A DNA stretch of 64,000 nucleotides from Simmondsia chinensis (GCA_018398585.1 JAGTTD010000001.1:2854501-2918500); one strand, 5' to 3'. Positions 36,286-47,949 are shown, counted from the stretch's first letter. Translations and numbers: made by a program. The notes: generated by a model from the letters alone, not told the origin.

Positions 36286-36484
36286 GTGTTTTTTTTTTTT
36301 TTTTTTTTTTTTTTGGTAGTGAGGAACCTGGGTTGTCCTCATAAACCCCGACTCATGAGAAGGCCCACAATCCTCATGAGCAGATAAGTCACCGGTATAT
36401 TCTCAGTGAGAATCGAACTCCTGACCCATAAGAGATTACCGCATAGGTAGGAGATGCCACTAACTGAGACGCCCCTGTAATGGA
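36286..36484 (-). mobile_element. tRNA-derived SINE with poly-A tail
   Basis: CACTTATTATATT flanks both ends (36273-36285, 36485-36497). The minus strand starts GGGGCGTCTCAGTTAGTGG (A-box region) and has GTCAGGAGTTCGATTCTCAC (B-box), then ends in a long poly-A. It is a different SINE lineage from the TTG-tailed family. Confidence 0.85.
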
Positions 36485-36689
36485 CACTTATTATATTATT
36501 GTTTGAACATTTATTTATTAAAATATCTGACATTTAAAAAGATTTCTAAGAATCTTGCAAACTTTTGTGAAAATTTATTGATGCAACATTTGATTTGGGT
36601 GATGTGTATTTGAATTGTGTAAGAATTTCAACAACAAATTGACTTGATTTGGATTGAATTGCATTAGATTCCACAAAGGAATTTTTGTT

Positions 36690-37150
36690 TTTTGGGATAA
36701 ATAAAAGGGCGGAAGAATTTTTAACAGATACAAAATACATATATTGCAACGAAACGAGAACGAAAATAAAAATAGAAAAAGATAAAAGTAACGTAGCTTC
36801 CAAATCGCATTGCGCACTAAAAACAAAGCTAAGCATCTAGAGAAACTCACCTTTGATACTGGTCCATAACAACAGTCTTGTCTAAGGGAGCCTAGCTAAC
36901 GAAGTTAAAGTAGGTCTGAGAATGGTCATGGCAATCCGTCTGTGCAGATCCTCCATACAATGATGGAGACAGACATCATGGCAACCAAGTAGCGCTCAGA
37001 ACCATGCTACAACCCTCAATTTTGATATCTCTTGAGTCCGATCCCAATTAAGAGGTGAATCTTGCGAAATAAGTGCGTTCTTTGACTCCCAGATGGAGTC
37101 GATGATTGCAAAAAATGTCATACGCTAAGCTTCCCTGTTTGAATCTTTGA
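36690..37150 (-). repeat. LINE-tail family 2 fragment
   Basis: Shares AAGCTAAGCATCTAGAGAAACT and GGTCCATAACAACAG with 19413-19575. On the minus strand it represents a degraded LINE 3' region; no intact protein. Confidence 0.5.
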
Positions 37151-37474
37151 TGTAGGTAAATTGCCATTGTTTGATGAGATATTTGAGATTATTAGAAAAA
37201 TAGTTGCCACGTCAGTTTTGTCAATAGAAAATGACGCTGTCATGTTAAAGAGCAGTCCTTTTGATTAATACAATAAAAATTTAGGGGTCTTTTTAATAAT
37301 TTAAAAAATTTAAATTCTTTTTATTATTTTTAAAAATATTAAAGTACTATAATATAAATAGCATTTACAAGATTATTATATATATTATATATATGAGTTG
37401 GTATGTCTTAGGGACATAGGAGACCTCAAAAGCTAAGACAAAGAAGTCAACACAAAGGAAACAAAGGGGGTAGG

Positions 37475-37514
<40 letters not shown>

Positions 37515-38030
37515 GTAAAATCCAACGTAAAAAGCCAAGTGAATGCTTACGTATATTTTTTGTTTATTTTTAGAATTTCAATTAATTAATTATTTTATTT
37601 AGTAGAGGGGTTAAACAAATTAGGTGGTGGGTGAATCCTCCTTTTTGTACCCTTTAATCCTGTATAAGCATTTGCCTTGTTATTTGTGTAATAGTACTTT
37701 GCAAGATTTTCTTATCTGTCTTTCCTAGCGTTATCTCGTGTCATATACGAAGGATATGCTTTATAAAATTACGGAATAAAGATGTTTAATTTCTTATTTT
37801 TTTCTTTTCTATAACTTCAAATATTAAATCCCTCTCTTATAATTGCTTATATTGAAGTTTAGAGGCTTTTAGTGACACCGCTTTAAAATTGCTTGAATTG
37901 GAGTTTAGATGCTTTGGTGGATGGGGCACTCAGCAATAATATATAGAAGAAGATTTTTCCCCCAAATTTTTATATTCTCTAAATTTAATTGGGGTTGATC
38001 ATAATGAAGACCCACAAATAATTTTGTACT
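37151..38030. other. No gene; AT-rich repeat relative
   Basis: Carries TTTTGATTAATACAATAAAAATTTAGGGG, related to the 33.9-kb region, and the GA run listed separately. Confidence 0.4.
37477..37511. repeat. (GA)n microsatellite
   Basis: About 17 GA dinucleotides. Confidence 0.95.
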
Positions 38031-38270
38031 CTAATATGTCACCTTACGCAAATGTCCATTAGCTTAAAGCGAGGATTTTGCACAAACTCACCTCATACCT
38101 TATGTTTAATTATATTATATTAATATTAAAAGTGGAAGCCATTGGGATTCGAACTCATAACCTCTTTTTTGGTCATAAGTCTCTAATATCATGTCAAGTA
38201 GCCAACTTTTTCAAAAGGTTAAGTTGATGGGTGAAGACCAATGAGTGGTTTTATACTCTAATATTAATGT
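38030..38270 (-). repeat. tRNA-like dispersed repeat (GTATAAAA...GAGTTCGAA family)
   Basis: On the minus strand: TTAGAGTATAAAACCACTCATT, CACCCATCAACTTAACC, a degraded ATGATATTAGAGACTTATGACC, then GAGTTCGAATCCCAATGG and a downstream GGACATTTGCG motif. Seven copies of this family occur in the window (also 40845, 42540, 43865, 44605, 48815, 52185). The box-B-like string suggests tRNA ancestry, but TGGTATCAGAGC also resembles a retrotransposon primer site, so class is uncertain. Confidence 0.6.
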
Positions 38271-38604
38271 CCAAAAAAGAAATTTTAATCAGGGTTTCTT
38301 ATCCAAAAAAAAGTTCATCTTAAATATTTGTAATATCACTTAATTACCACAACTTTTAATTTTTTATAAAATCACCTCAAAATGTCTAAAATGTTTTCAA
38401 TCAACCATCTCAAATCATATTATTAATTGTTTATTACCTACTAGTAGTGGTTATAAAACAAATCTTAAATTATAAATTTTTTATAGAATTGAAAAAAAAT
38501 TATGAAATATTATGTCGACAGGACAATAGAAAGGATAGTTGAGACAATGAATATTGGGCATTGTGCTAATATTGTGTATTCATGCGGACTTCGTCATGGA
38601 CAAA

Positions 38605-38787
38605 CAACAACAACAACAACAAACCTAGTGCCTTTAAGGGTTTCCGCATAAGTAGGGTCCGGAGGGGTAGATGTACGCAGCCTTCCCCCTTCAGGGGGCT
38701 ACCCTGAAGAGAGGCTGTTTCCGAGGACCCCAGCCTGAGAAGTTGTCCGCAGCAATGATCAAAAGACCTTCGTACCAGACGAAAAGG
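38605..38787 (-). mobile_element. SINE, Angio-domain type with 19-bp target duplication
   Basis: GGACTTCGTCATGGACAAA is exact at 38586-38604 and 38788-38806. The plus strand begins CAACAACAACAACAAC, then GGATGTACGCAGCC-type text (GATGTACGCAGCC) and CCCTGAAGAGAGGCTG. The minus-strand head (CTTTTCGTCTGGTACGAAGG, TTTTGATCATTGCTGC) is neither 5S nor an obvious tRNA. Confidence 0.9.
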
Positions 38788-38806
38788 GGACTTCGTCATG
38801 GACAAA

Positions 38807-39094
38807 GCAAAAGAAAAAGAGATATTAATGAGTACGATCTGCCTTTAGTCTTCTCACAAATCTCACCCTTCAGTTCTAGATCATCTATACCGAAAGGGCT
38901 CGACAAACCGTACATCCCAATCATCTACTTGGATGTGAAAAGCAAAGTACCTACCCTGTTTTGTTGTCATTTAATACAGCGCTGCCTATTGCTACTTTAT
39001 GCTTTCTCTATACATACTCTGGGTTGTTTATTTTTTATGCTCTTATGCTTTACACTTTATACTTTATATTTTATATTTTATGCTTCATGCTTGT
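38807..39094. other. No gene seen
   Basis: ATG-containing frame across 38671-39159 is mostly SINE; repeated TTATGCTT/TATATTTTA precedes the next SINE. Confidence 0.35.
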
Positions 39095-39242
39095 ATGCTT
39101 CTCAGGTCAGGGGTTCTCGGACACAACCTCCCTTTAAGGGCAGCAACTTGAAGGAGTAAGGCTATGTACAATTCCTCCCCCAGACCCTGCATATGCGGGA
39201 ACCCTTGAAACACTGGATGGGTTGTTGTTATTGTTGTTGTTG
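39095..39242 (+). mobile_element. SINE 3' half with (TTG)n tail
   Basis: GGTCAGGGGTTCTCGGACAC, GAGTAAGGCTATGTACAATTCC, CATATGCGGGAACCC and TTGTTGTTATTGTTGTTG. Confidence 0.75.
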
Positions 39243-39599
39243 TATTTAATACAAACACCGTTATTTCGAGTCATGAACACCAAGATGGTTAGGAAATCTT
39301 TTTGTCTCTATATCACATTCTAAGCACATGATATTAGCTAATAAATACCTGATGTACATCACCATCATGGATCATCGGAAAAACTCTTCAAGAACCCCAA
39401 ATTTTCTTGGTATCACTCCTTACCAAAGCTTGAGTCGCACTATCCTTGTTAAGGGGAAAAAAAAAAAAAAAAAAAAAGGAAACACAATTTCTATTAACAC
39501 TATTTATATAATTGAATGCGTTAATTTGTCACATACGTCATTACATGATAAAATTAGTAGTTTTTGCTTCTTGTCTACTTTAAAGCGAAAACATTATTT

Positions 39600-39690
39600 T
39601 TTTCTGATAAATAGCATCGAACGTATTATAAGACAGGCACACTCGTAATTGCAAGGCTAAAACCAGTCCACATGGACCGGCATTACAAAA
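39600..39690 (-). repeat. LINE-tail copy (GATAAATAGC type)
   Basis: TTTTTTTCTGATAAATAGCATCGAACG, GGCACACTCGTAATTGCAAGGC; same tail as 5672. Confidence 0.65.
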
Positions 39691-39904
39691 CAGGGGAAGT
39701 CCCAAACCAATGGGCCTTAATGAATTGGTAAGGGCCCAATAATGTATTCTAAGCTGTGTTTCTGAGTGAGTATTTAAGGCCCATCTCAATTGTCCAAAAA
39801 GAAAACAAAAAGGAGGGCCGCTGCAAACCGTAGCCCTTTTTTTTTAATTTTTTTTATTTTGCGCTAAGTAGTGATTGATAAGTTTCGTTGACCAGACACT
39901 AATA

Positions 39905-40080
39905 TAACCATATTCCATTAGAACTTCGAACTTAAGGTTGGGGGTCCTTGGAAATAACCTCTCGGCAAAGTTACACCCGGAAGGGGTAAGGCTGCGTATA
40001 TCTACCCCTCCCAGACCCCACTTATGCGAGAGCCCTTGAGGAACTAGGTCTATTGTTGTCGTTGTTGCTGCTGCTCAGTA
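39905..40080 (+). mobile_element. Truncated 5S-headed SINE
   Basis: CCATTAGAACTTCGAACTTAAGG is the 5S start, then the rest of the 5S segment is deleted, leading to TTGGGGGTCC, the GGGGTAAGGCTGCGTATATC block and a TTGTTGTCGTTGTTGC tail. It combines a 5S-type 5' end with the TTG tail otherwise seen on headless copies. Confidence 0.75.
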
Positions 40081-40421
40081 GGGATTGATCTAATTTCTAT
40101 GTTGAAAAAAAGTAACTTTTTTTTTCCTGAAAGAACTTTATCAAGAAATTTAGGATTGCTATGTTATAATTCATGTTTCATCATGTTAAAGGAATACATA
40201 CAAAATTACACGCCCAATATGATAGACAAATCGATTGTTACGGCCATTTCCAAATCCAATTTGACTTCAATAGCTAAATTCTCTTACGAAGACATGATCG
40301 CAGATCACCTTCAAAACTTGGCTCTTCATGCCCGATATAATTGATAAATCGAATCATGGAATGCCTTATTTTTTTTTCTTTATGTTAAAAGGAGATTATA
40401 ATTTCCTAAATAGATAACATA

Positions 40422-40664
40422 AAAGCAACATTTCCAACGCCCTAAGGGCTCCCGCCTAAGCAGGGTAGGGGGGGTGGATGTACGCAACCTCCCCCCTTCA
40501 GGGTGCTACCCTAAAGAGCGGCAGTTTCCGAGAACCTCTAACCTGAGGGGAGCAACACGAGGACTTCCGCGGGGGTCACCCATCTTGGTACTACTCTCAC
40601 CCAAACACGCGTAACTTCGGAGTTCTAATTGGATCCGGTACTTGCGTGTTGGTACCCTCCTAGG
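40422..40664 (-). mobile_element. 5S rRNA-headed SINE
   Basis: TTCCTAAATAGATAACATA (40403-40421) and TTCCTAGCCAGATAACATA (40665-40683) form a slightly diverged 19-bp duplication. The minus strand carries GGATCCAATTAGAACTCC, GTTACGCGTGTTTGGGTGAG and the Angio block, ending GGAAATGTTGCTTTT like the 19189 copy. Confidence 0.88.
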
Positions 40665-40844
40665 TTCCTAGCCAGATAACATAATTGAGAGAAAGGAGGA
40701 TTAGTGAGCCTTGAACTTGAGATATAACCAAAAAGGAGTAGCGATTTTAACCATTAAACAAACTCAAGAAAGTTATAATGTAATTAAGTTACTGTCGATG
40801 AATCAATTACGTCAAAAATTTAAACTAATGGATAGAAGTCTAAT

Positions 40845-41050
40845 TAAATGATTATATACTCTAATATGCTCCCTCATGGGGATATACTTGTTAAGCCCGA
40901 AGCACGGATAAATGTATACACCCATTCCATACCTTCTACTTGAATTATGATAATATACTGAAAAGAGAGATGTTAGGATTCGAACTCATGTCCTCTTAAT
41001 CAATAAAATATTTACCATATCAAAGAACTAACTATGCCAAGTCGGGTGCC
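40845..41050 (-). repeat. tRNA-like dispersed repeat copy
   Basis: ATATACTCTAATATG and GTTAGGATTCGAACTCATG on the plus strand; member of the 38030 family. Confidence 0.6.
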
Positions 41051-41159
41051 AGGGTCAATTGTGCGTAGAATCTTGTAGCTGACAATCCCGAAAGATGTGT
41101 TCTGTGTTCTGCAACAAAAACCTCCTAATATGATTTTGTAAAGTCCTTCGCCGCTGTAT

Positions 41160-41338
41160 GTGTGGACTAACTTACACCATGTATTTTGTATTTTGTTGTT
41201 TAATTTGTGTTTTTGTTTTTTGTTTCCCGTTTCTTGTAATTTACTCATGTCGGTCTCTTGACTGGTCCAGGCCTCGTGATTACGTTTGCGCCCGTCCTGT
41301 ACTGTACTACAGTGCCATTTATTGGGGAAAAAAAAAAC
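41160..41338 (+). repeat. LINE-tail copy, forward
   Basis: CGGTCTCTTGACTGGTCCAGGCCTCGTGATTACG, GCGCCCGTCC, GTGCCATTTATTGGGGAAAAAAAAA. Confidence 0.65.
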
Positions 41339-41397
41339 TAATTGTGCAAAAAATTTAAGCTAAAATGTGAAAATTCTGGAATATTAATTTATACATA

Positions 41398-41538
41398 CAA
41401 CAACAACAACAGTCCCAGTGCCTTGCGGCTCCCGTAGAACGCAGGGTCTAGGGGGGGGGGTGATGTACGCAGCCTTACCCCTTCCGGCAGGAAAGGAACT
41501 GTTTCCGGGGACCCCTAACCTGAAGTAGCTGAGTGCCT
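41398..41538 (-). mobile_element. SINE, Angio-domain type
   Basis: CAACAACAACAACAGTCCC start; flanks GGAATATTAATTTATACATA (41378-41397) and GGAATATTTATACATA (41539-41554) look like a duplication with a small internal deletion. Confidence 0.8.
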
Positions 41539-41725
41539 GGAATATTTATACATATATTGGCAAAATGAATTATCTATAAACTACATATGGTGCACCGATT
41601 AACAACAAGAATAATAGATGTGGAGGAAGTGGTACTGGAATCAGACAAGTACCTTTCTTTTGCTGATACTGCTTTCTCCATATAACCAATATATATATAT
41701 ATATATATATTAATTTATTTATTAA

Positions 41726-41959
41726 CCAAAGAGGGCACCAACACGCTGTTACGGGATCCCATTAGAACTTCGAAGTTAAGCGTGCTTGAGCGAGAGTATT
41801 ACCAGGATGGGTGACTTCCTTGGAAGTCCTCACCCTCAGGTTGACGGCACTGGAAAACAGTCTTACTTCAGGTTAACACCCTAAAAGGGGGAAGGCAGCG
41901 TACATCCACCCCCCCAGACCCTGCATAGGCGGGAGCCCTTGAGGCACTGGGTATGTTCC
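41726..41959 (+). mobile_element. 5S rRNA-headed SINE, full length
   Basis: Starts CCAAAGAGGGCACCAACACG and ends GGCACTGGGTATGTTCC. The 5S head has AACTTCGAAGTTAAGCGTGC and ACCAGGATGGGTGACTTCC. TA/TTTA-rich 20-bp flanks (ATATTAATTTATTTATT and ATATTTATTTATTTATT) appear duplicated. It sits right of a TA microsatellite. Confidence 0.9.
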
Positions 41960-42417
41960 TTATATATATTTATTTATTTATTTTCTATTTTCAATTACTT
42001 TTTTAGAGTCTATTCGGTTAAACCATAAGAAATCTATTTTTGCATAAGTACTCTTATAAAAAATGCTTTGAATAAGGGTATTTTAACGTAAAATATTTTA
42101 GTTTTACTTCTACTTTTGCTTTAAAACATAAAATAATTTCAGTTTATATTTAAAAACGTCTTTCTATATACGTCAAACACCCTTCAATCTTTAAAAGTAT
42201 TCTTTCCTAAAAATACTTTTTTCGAAAATAAAAGTTTGATCAAACCGACCCTATTGTTCGGAGTGTCTCCTTTTTTATTTGGACATACACTTGGGATGGA
42301 TATGCAAAGAACCTTATTACTAACTGGTGACATCTGTAAACCCCAATCCTTCTCATTATCACTGAAGAGAGATGCTCCTTCTCTAGTAATTCAAAAGGTT
42401 TGAACTAATGGATACAA
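41960..42417. other. No gene seen
   Basis: AT-rich; no supported frame. Confidence 0.4.
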
Positions 42418-42535
42418 CAACAATAAATTTAGTATCTCGAGGGTTCTCGCTAGGGAAGGGTCTGAGGGGAAGAAGGGATGTATGCGGCCTTACTCCTTCA
42501 AGGTGCTACTCTAAAGAGATGCTGTGTCTGAGAAC
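42418..42535 (-). mobile_element. SINE 3' fragment
   Basis: CAACAACAATAAATTTAGTATC then GGATGTATGCGGCCTTACTCC and TCTAAAGAGATGCTG; diverged Angio-type tail. Confidence 0.65.
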
Positions 42536-42539
42536 CAAA

Positions 42540-42700
42540 AAATAATATTATTGTCGGGAGTGAGAATTGTTAGGATTCGAACTTGCAACCTCTTAAACAA
42601 CAAGACTCTAATATTATGTCAAAGAATCAATTGCTCAAAAAAGCTTAAACTAATAGCTAAAAGTTTGAAAATGATTTTATACTCTAACATTGGTTTTTCT
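42540..42700 (-). repeat. tRNA-like dispersed repeat copy
   Basis: GTTAGGATTCGAACTTGCAACC and TTTTATACTCTAACAT on the plus strand; 38030 family. Confidence 0.6.
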
Positions 42701-43860
42701 ATTTGTATGTTTATGGTCGCCATATATTTTGAGTAAACAAACTTAGAAAAGGATTTACAATGATTAGACGGTAAATTTAGTTTTAATAACATATGATTGA
42801 TCTCAACCAATTACTTTTTTTTAACACACCAATCACTTGTTATATATGCATTTTGAGTTTTTAGTGTATTTGTCTTTGGTTTATAACTAGCATGAATCCT
42901 AACGATAATGCAATTAAGAAAACTTCAACAATTTTAGTGTGTAAAAGTAAGAATATAGATCTAACTCAAATGGTAGTTGCGATGAAGTACATATTTGTCC
43001 TCAGAAACCTTCCCTCGAATTGTTAGAGCTGAACACTAGAGTGGAGATAAGTTTGAGAGCTTGAAAACTTATCTTCAATCTGATTCAATCAAACGTTTGG
43101 CTTGACAACCTCGACATGAGATAGCTCAACCAAGATCAAACTTAACAAGAAAAAGATCCAGTGAACCAAATTGAAACACGAATCCAATGTCTACTCATTC
43201 ATGCTCGAGTCCTATAAGTGAAAACCTTAGACTAATGGCATGAGTCAAGTTCACAATAAGGGTGAATGCAAGAGATTATGAGAGAAAGTACACAGAATAT
43301 ACGCTCTGTAACAATGTTTCCAGCATTGTGATTGTATTTGCTAAAGCAAATTGAAAGCTCAAGTTATGACTACTAGTACAAAAAAGAAGAGAAAGAAAAG
43401 CACAAATGTGCATCGAAATAAATCTAAGAGTTTAGAATGTGGTTGTAGAACTCTTTGCTAAGCTATCAGTTCTATAATTCATGGAATATAAGTATTAATT
43501 GCTACTTCGAGATTTATGCAAGCTCGTTTCTAGCCTTGAGCAATTCATGATCCGCAAGGAGTCCACTAAAATCGTAACGTATGTGTCAACATCTTTCTTC
43601 ACCTCTCCCACCTTTCCGTAACTGCTCTTGAAGCTCACGTTTTTTCACATCCTAGGCAACTGTCTCAAACTATGTTTGCCCCTTTTGCAGCTTTCCTAGT
43701 CACTGCCTCGAGCTCAAGTAACTATTCCTAGGCCATATATCCCCTTTGAGTGCTTGCTTTCTTCGAATTATTTCCAATCCCGTGTGAATTACACATCTCA
43801 TTAATCACTATGACATCATTTCCCAACCCTTCAATTTTTTGGGTAAACAACTCCACGACT
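42701..43860. other. No intact gene; possible coiled-coil coding remnant
   Basis: Minus strand around 43500-43760 gives short runs such as DHELLKARNELA and coiled-coil-like stretches with frame breaks. I cannot assign a family. Confidence 0.3.
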
Positions 43861-43864
43861 CAAC

Positions 43865-44085
43865 ACGTTAAAGTATAAAATAAATCTTAAGCTTTCACCT
43901 ATCAATTTAAACTTTTGGGATAGTTGATTTCTTGATATAATATCATACCCCTGTTGATCAAGATATCACATATTCAAATCCTAGCAGCCCCCTTTCATTA
44001 TCAACATAATTCAAGTACAAAGTATAAGGTAAATCTATGCAATATTTACACTTTAAATCCAATGAACATTTACGTGAAAACAATA
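43865..44085 (+). repeat. tRNA-like dispersed repeat copy
   Basis: AGTATAAAATAAATCTTAAGC, CACCTATCAATTTAAACTTTTGG, GATCAAGATATCACATATTC. Confidence 0.6.
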
Positions 44086-44604
44086 TTAGAATAATAAAAA
44101 TGCAAAAGTCAGAAAAGAAGAAAGAAAGCATCTTTCTCAAGGCATGATTATAAGAAAAGACTACAATAAGGTCACAAATGGGATAATGTTCTTAAACACA
44201 TATGGACATGACATCTCTAATCCAGGCCGTCCAATTGGCACTTTCATAACAACAATGTTGAAGATCAGATTCAAAAGCAAACATTACGTATACATCCTAA
44301 AGATGAACAATTTTCAGATCAACTGACACATGTTCATCTTTGATTAATAAAATAATAATAAACTCCTTAAACTTATTTTAATCCTAAAGCATCCTTCCAA
44401 ATCTCCAATCTCCTATTGGCCCTCCAAACTTTCTTTTTTATATACAAGATCTCTTTACTTTGATAATTGTTATCATCAGAGCTTATTTTGTAATGTTAAG
44501 AGTGATAAAAGTCATCTCGTGATCAATAAAAAGTATAATTGTTTTGACATTAATAAAAAAAGGCCTTGAAAATAACATTTACCTTCATTTATTTAACTAT
44601 TAAT

Positions 44605-44830
44605 TATTAGAGTATAAAAATTATTTATGAGTTTTCACCCATCAGCTTAAGCTTTTGGAATAGTTGATTACTTGACATGGTATCAGACCTTTGTCAACCA
44701 AAAAGTCACGAGTTCGAAATCCAACAGCTCCATTTTCAATATTAACATAATTAAAGTATAAAATATAAGATAAGTCTATACAATATTCATACTTTAAGGC
44801 TAAAGAATATTTTCTTAAGGGGGACATGGA
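44605..44830 (+). repeat. tRNA-like dispersed repeat copy
   Basis: AGAGTATAAAAATTATTTATGAG, ACATGGTATCAGACC, TCACGAGTTCGAAATCC. Well preserved. Confidence 0.65.
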
Positions 44831-46194
44831 TGGGTATAATTACCCTGAATTAATAAATTTGACAAAAAAAAATGTCAGAGTAATGACTATTTAGAAATAG
44901 AATTTTTCTTTATGTTTTTCATAATAGACATTTAGATATCGTTTACGAAAAAGATGGAGTTCTGGTAAAACATTAGCTTGACTAATGAACAACTTGACAA
45001 ACTTCTTTTGAAAAGAGTTCATACACTGTAAGCTTTTTTTTTATTCTCTAAATTCGTTCTAAATTTTTATTTTCTATTATACAAAGAAAGAAGAACCTTT
45101 CAAAAGATACACATAATGTATCTAAACAAAAATTAAAAGCCATAAAATTACAATATAATATAAATCACAATAAAATTCTATAGCCAGAGGCCAAAATGCA
45201 CACCATGATCAAAGTCATACTGACTATAAATGGATTCTAAGATGTTATAGATATATAAAGTGATCTCAATTTAAAAACAACAAAAAATAGTAATATATAA
45301 GAATTTTTCATACAGTGATAAATAGAAATGCGAGTATCTATTCTAGATTTTTATGTCAAGTAGATCACTAACTTAGAGGTCAGTTTTCTATAGGCTTCAT
45401 GTTAAATTTGACAATGTGAACTACTAACAAATAAAAACCCAAAAAAAAAAAAAAAAATCAGAGGAGATCACCCACCACGTGGCAGGCGAATAGGATGAGA
45501 TTTTGGGATTGGAGAGTGATAGAGACGTTTGTATTTTTGAGTTATGGTATACTTACTAAATTATATATATAAAATTATATATTTAATATATATAATACAA
45601 TATTATAACTTATAAAATCTAAAATTAATATTATTTTCTAACACGGTAAATAGATTAAGTACCAAAATTAGAAGAAGTTATTAACATTAGGACAAAAACT
45701 ATTATTACTATTTGGATAGTTATATAATAATAAATCTACCTTTGTAATAGTATTATTTGAATTACCTACCTTAGGCCTTGTTGGCTAATATAGGAATTAA
45801 ATTTCTATAAAAAACTGTATTATCCAACATTGAATTTCAGAGTCAATTTTTCATGAAGTAAGCTTTTCAATTCTTGTGTAACAAAGAAAATTTCATTTTT
45901 TATGTATAATAAAATGTCTAATAATCAAACAAGAGAACTATTGAATTTCACCCCACCCTAAGGCCCGACTTATTGAGTTGACATATATAAAATTTATATA
46001 TAAGTTCAAGTAAAATTCTATCATAAAATTAATTAATATCAAGTAGAATAACTCACTAGATTTATAAACAATTCTCTTATGTCTTATAATTTTTATATGA
46101 AATTCGTATTTAATTATTAAAATTTTCTTTGTAATTGGAGTGCTTGTGCCCACAAGAGTCTGACATTATCTGCAGGTCTTAAAGGGCAAAGACA
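44831..46194. other. No gene; one G-box
   Basis: AT-rich. CCACCACGTGGCAGG at about 45472-45485 contains a CACGTG (45476-45481) in a small GC-richer island. Confidence 0.4.
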
Positions 46195-46430
46195 CCGGCA
46201 CGTGTCGAATACAGTCCCCCTACATCCATGGGTTTGGTGCCACGTCATTTTTGGCAAAATAAAATACTACAACGAAAACGACAGCGTATGGAGGTGCGAC
46301 GAAATGGGCTGCCCCACGTGGCTTGTTACTATTGGCTGACTGTGACGGGTGACAGATACTTGTCCCCGGTGAAGCTATCTCATTGGTTGCGTGGCTGCAT
46401 CTCTTGCTTAGTTTATGTTTTTTTTTAATC
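46195..46430. promoter_or_regulatory. G-box / CCAAT cluster in a GC-rich island
   Basis: CACGTGTC (46199-46206), CCACGTCAT (46240-46248) and CCACGTGGC (46314-46322) are ABRE/G-box type bZIP sites; ATTGGCTG (about 46332) and CATTGGTTG (about 46381) read as CCAAT boxes on the minus strand. The island stands out from AT-rich repeats on both sides. No gene is recognised next to it. It could be displaced regulatory DNA of the HD-Zip gene 5 kb right, or of an unseen leftward gene. Confidence 0.4.
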
Positions 46431-47107
46431 AACCGTACTATGATTAATAAACTATAAATTCAACTATATAATTAACAAATAAAATAATAAATTGTAAAAT
46501 AATATTTATATATATATATATATATATCTTATGGTTGGTTAAGTGATTTGTAAAATATGATCACGGGTGAAACAATCCCCAAGCTCTTTTATTAAATTGG
46601 CTTAAGCTCATAATCTAATAATTAGAGTTATGAACTTAAAGATTTGAACAATTTATAAACTTGATTAGAGTTATTTAATTATAAACAATAAAGCTAATGT
46701 AATTACCTCATAATCTAATAATTATTTATGATACTTATTATGTATACAAGTTATGAACTTAAATTATGCATACGAAATAATTTTTGGTTGAAAATGTCAA
46801 AAAATAGATTTGAACAAGTGAGCATCTCATCTAATGAAATGTTTCCCCAAAAAAAAAAAGCCGAATCCACAAGATATTCTATGCTTTTGTTAAATAGAAA
46901 TTCATACATAAAATTGCTTCTATGTACAACCTTAGCCCTTTTGTCTTCGGGTCCTATTTTCGGGTCACCGTATTTTTGTAACTAGCGTTGCTCACAAATT
47001 ATCAAAAAAAAGATATAAAATTGCTCAAATTGAGCTGTTAGATCTGGTATAATGGGTCACCCATTAGCTAAGTATGATGTCTGGAGTTTAAAAATTATTA
47101 CTCCCCT
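46431..47107. other. No gene; TA tract and LINE-tail piece
   Basis: A TA run at about 46505-46528. A forward LINE-tail piece (GGGTCACCG...GTTGCTCACAAATTATCAAAAAAAA) occupies about 46930-47010. Confidence 0.5.
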
Positions 47108-47116
47108 CTCCAAATG

Positions 47117-47949
47117 GAGTCGGTTCCCAAAATAATGCTGAAAAATAAAAAAATAAAAAAATTAAGCCAAAAAATAAATAATTACCAATCTACTGTTGAA
47201 CCGCGTTTAGAAAACGCGGTTCACTCCAAAAATAACCGAATTAATTTTTTTCACCTATAAAACGCGTCTTAAAGACGCGTTTCATGTGAACATAAACCGC
47301 GTTTGCGTTTCATTTGAACATAAACCGCGTCTTTAAGACGCGGTTCATAAATGTCTAAAACGCGTTTTAAACACGCGGTTCATATAATTGTAAAAGATAA
47401 GTCTTGAAGTCAAGGACGCCCACGCTCGAAACGAATTCAAAATGAAATGGATGAAATGACTATACACGAAGGGTCACACGTGGATTCTATAAGAGAAAAT
47501 GTCATAATATATTGACATGCAAGATGAAAAAGGAACATGAGGCTCGGTTAGCAGCTAGTAGCAGTGAAATATATGACGGTAATATCTATTTATGTTTCAT
47601 TTTTTTGAACATTTATTTATGTTTTATTTATATTATTTTTTACATAGTAGTTCGTTATTTATATATCTATTAGTTTGTTATTTATGTTATTTAACTCATA
47701 AAACACTATAACAGCGTTTACTAAACGCGGTTTATATGATAATAAACCGCGTTTTATAAACGCGGTTTATTGCTTATATAATTTTTTGATCTTGATGCGG
47801 TTATTTTTACATATAACAGCATTTTTTGAACGCGGTTTAATATAACCGCGCTTATAAAACGCGGTTCAATAGTAGATTGGTAAATATTTATTTTTTAGTA
47901 TTATTTTTTTTATTTTTTTATTTTTCAGCATTGTTTTGGGAACCGACTC
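47117..47949. mobile_element. 833-bp Mutator-like MITE with CG-palindrome array
   Basis: The 9-bp duplication CTCCAAATG is exact at 47108-47116 and 47950-47958. Ends are GAGTCGGTTCCCAAAA and TTTTGGGAACCGACTC, and inverted similarity extends about 100 bp through AATAATGCTGAAAAATAAAAA, TACCAATCTACT and AACCGCGTTT. Inside are multiple palindromes of the AACCGCGTTT...AAACGCGGTT type (47205-47385 and 47710-47870). No transposase frame; a short unassigned AAATGGATGAAATGAC-type segment lies between the two arrays. Confidence 0.88.

Noticed and set aside
47117..47949. CRISPR-like array
   Set aside because: The repeated palindromes are irregularly spaced, vary in sequence and sit inside a TIR element in plant DNA.
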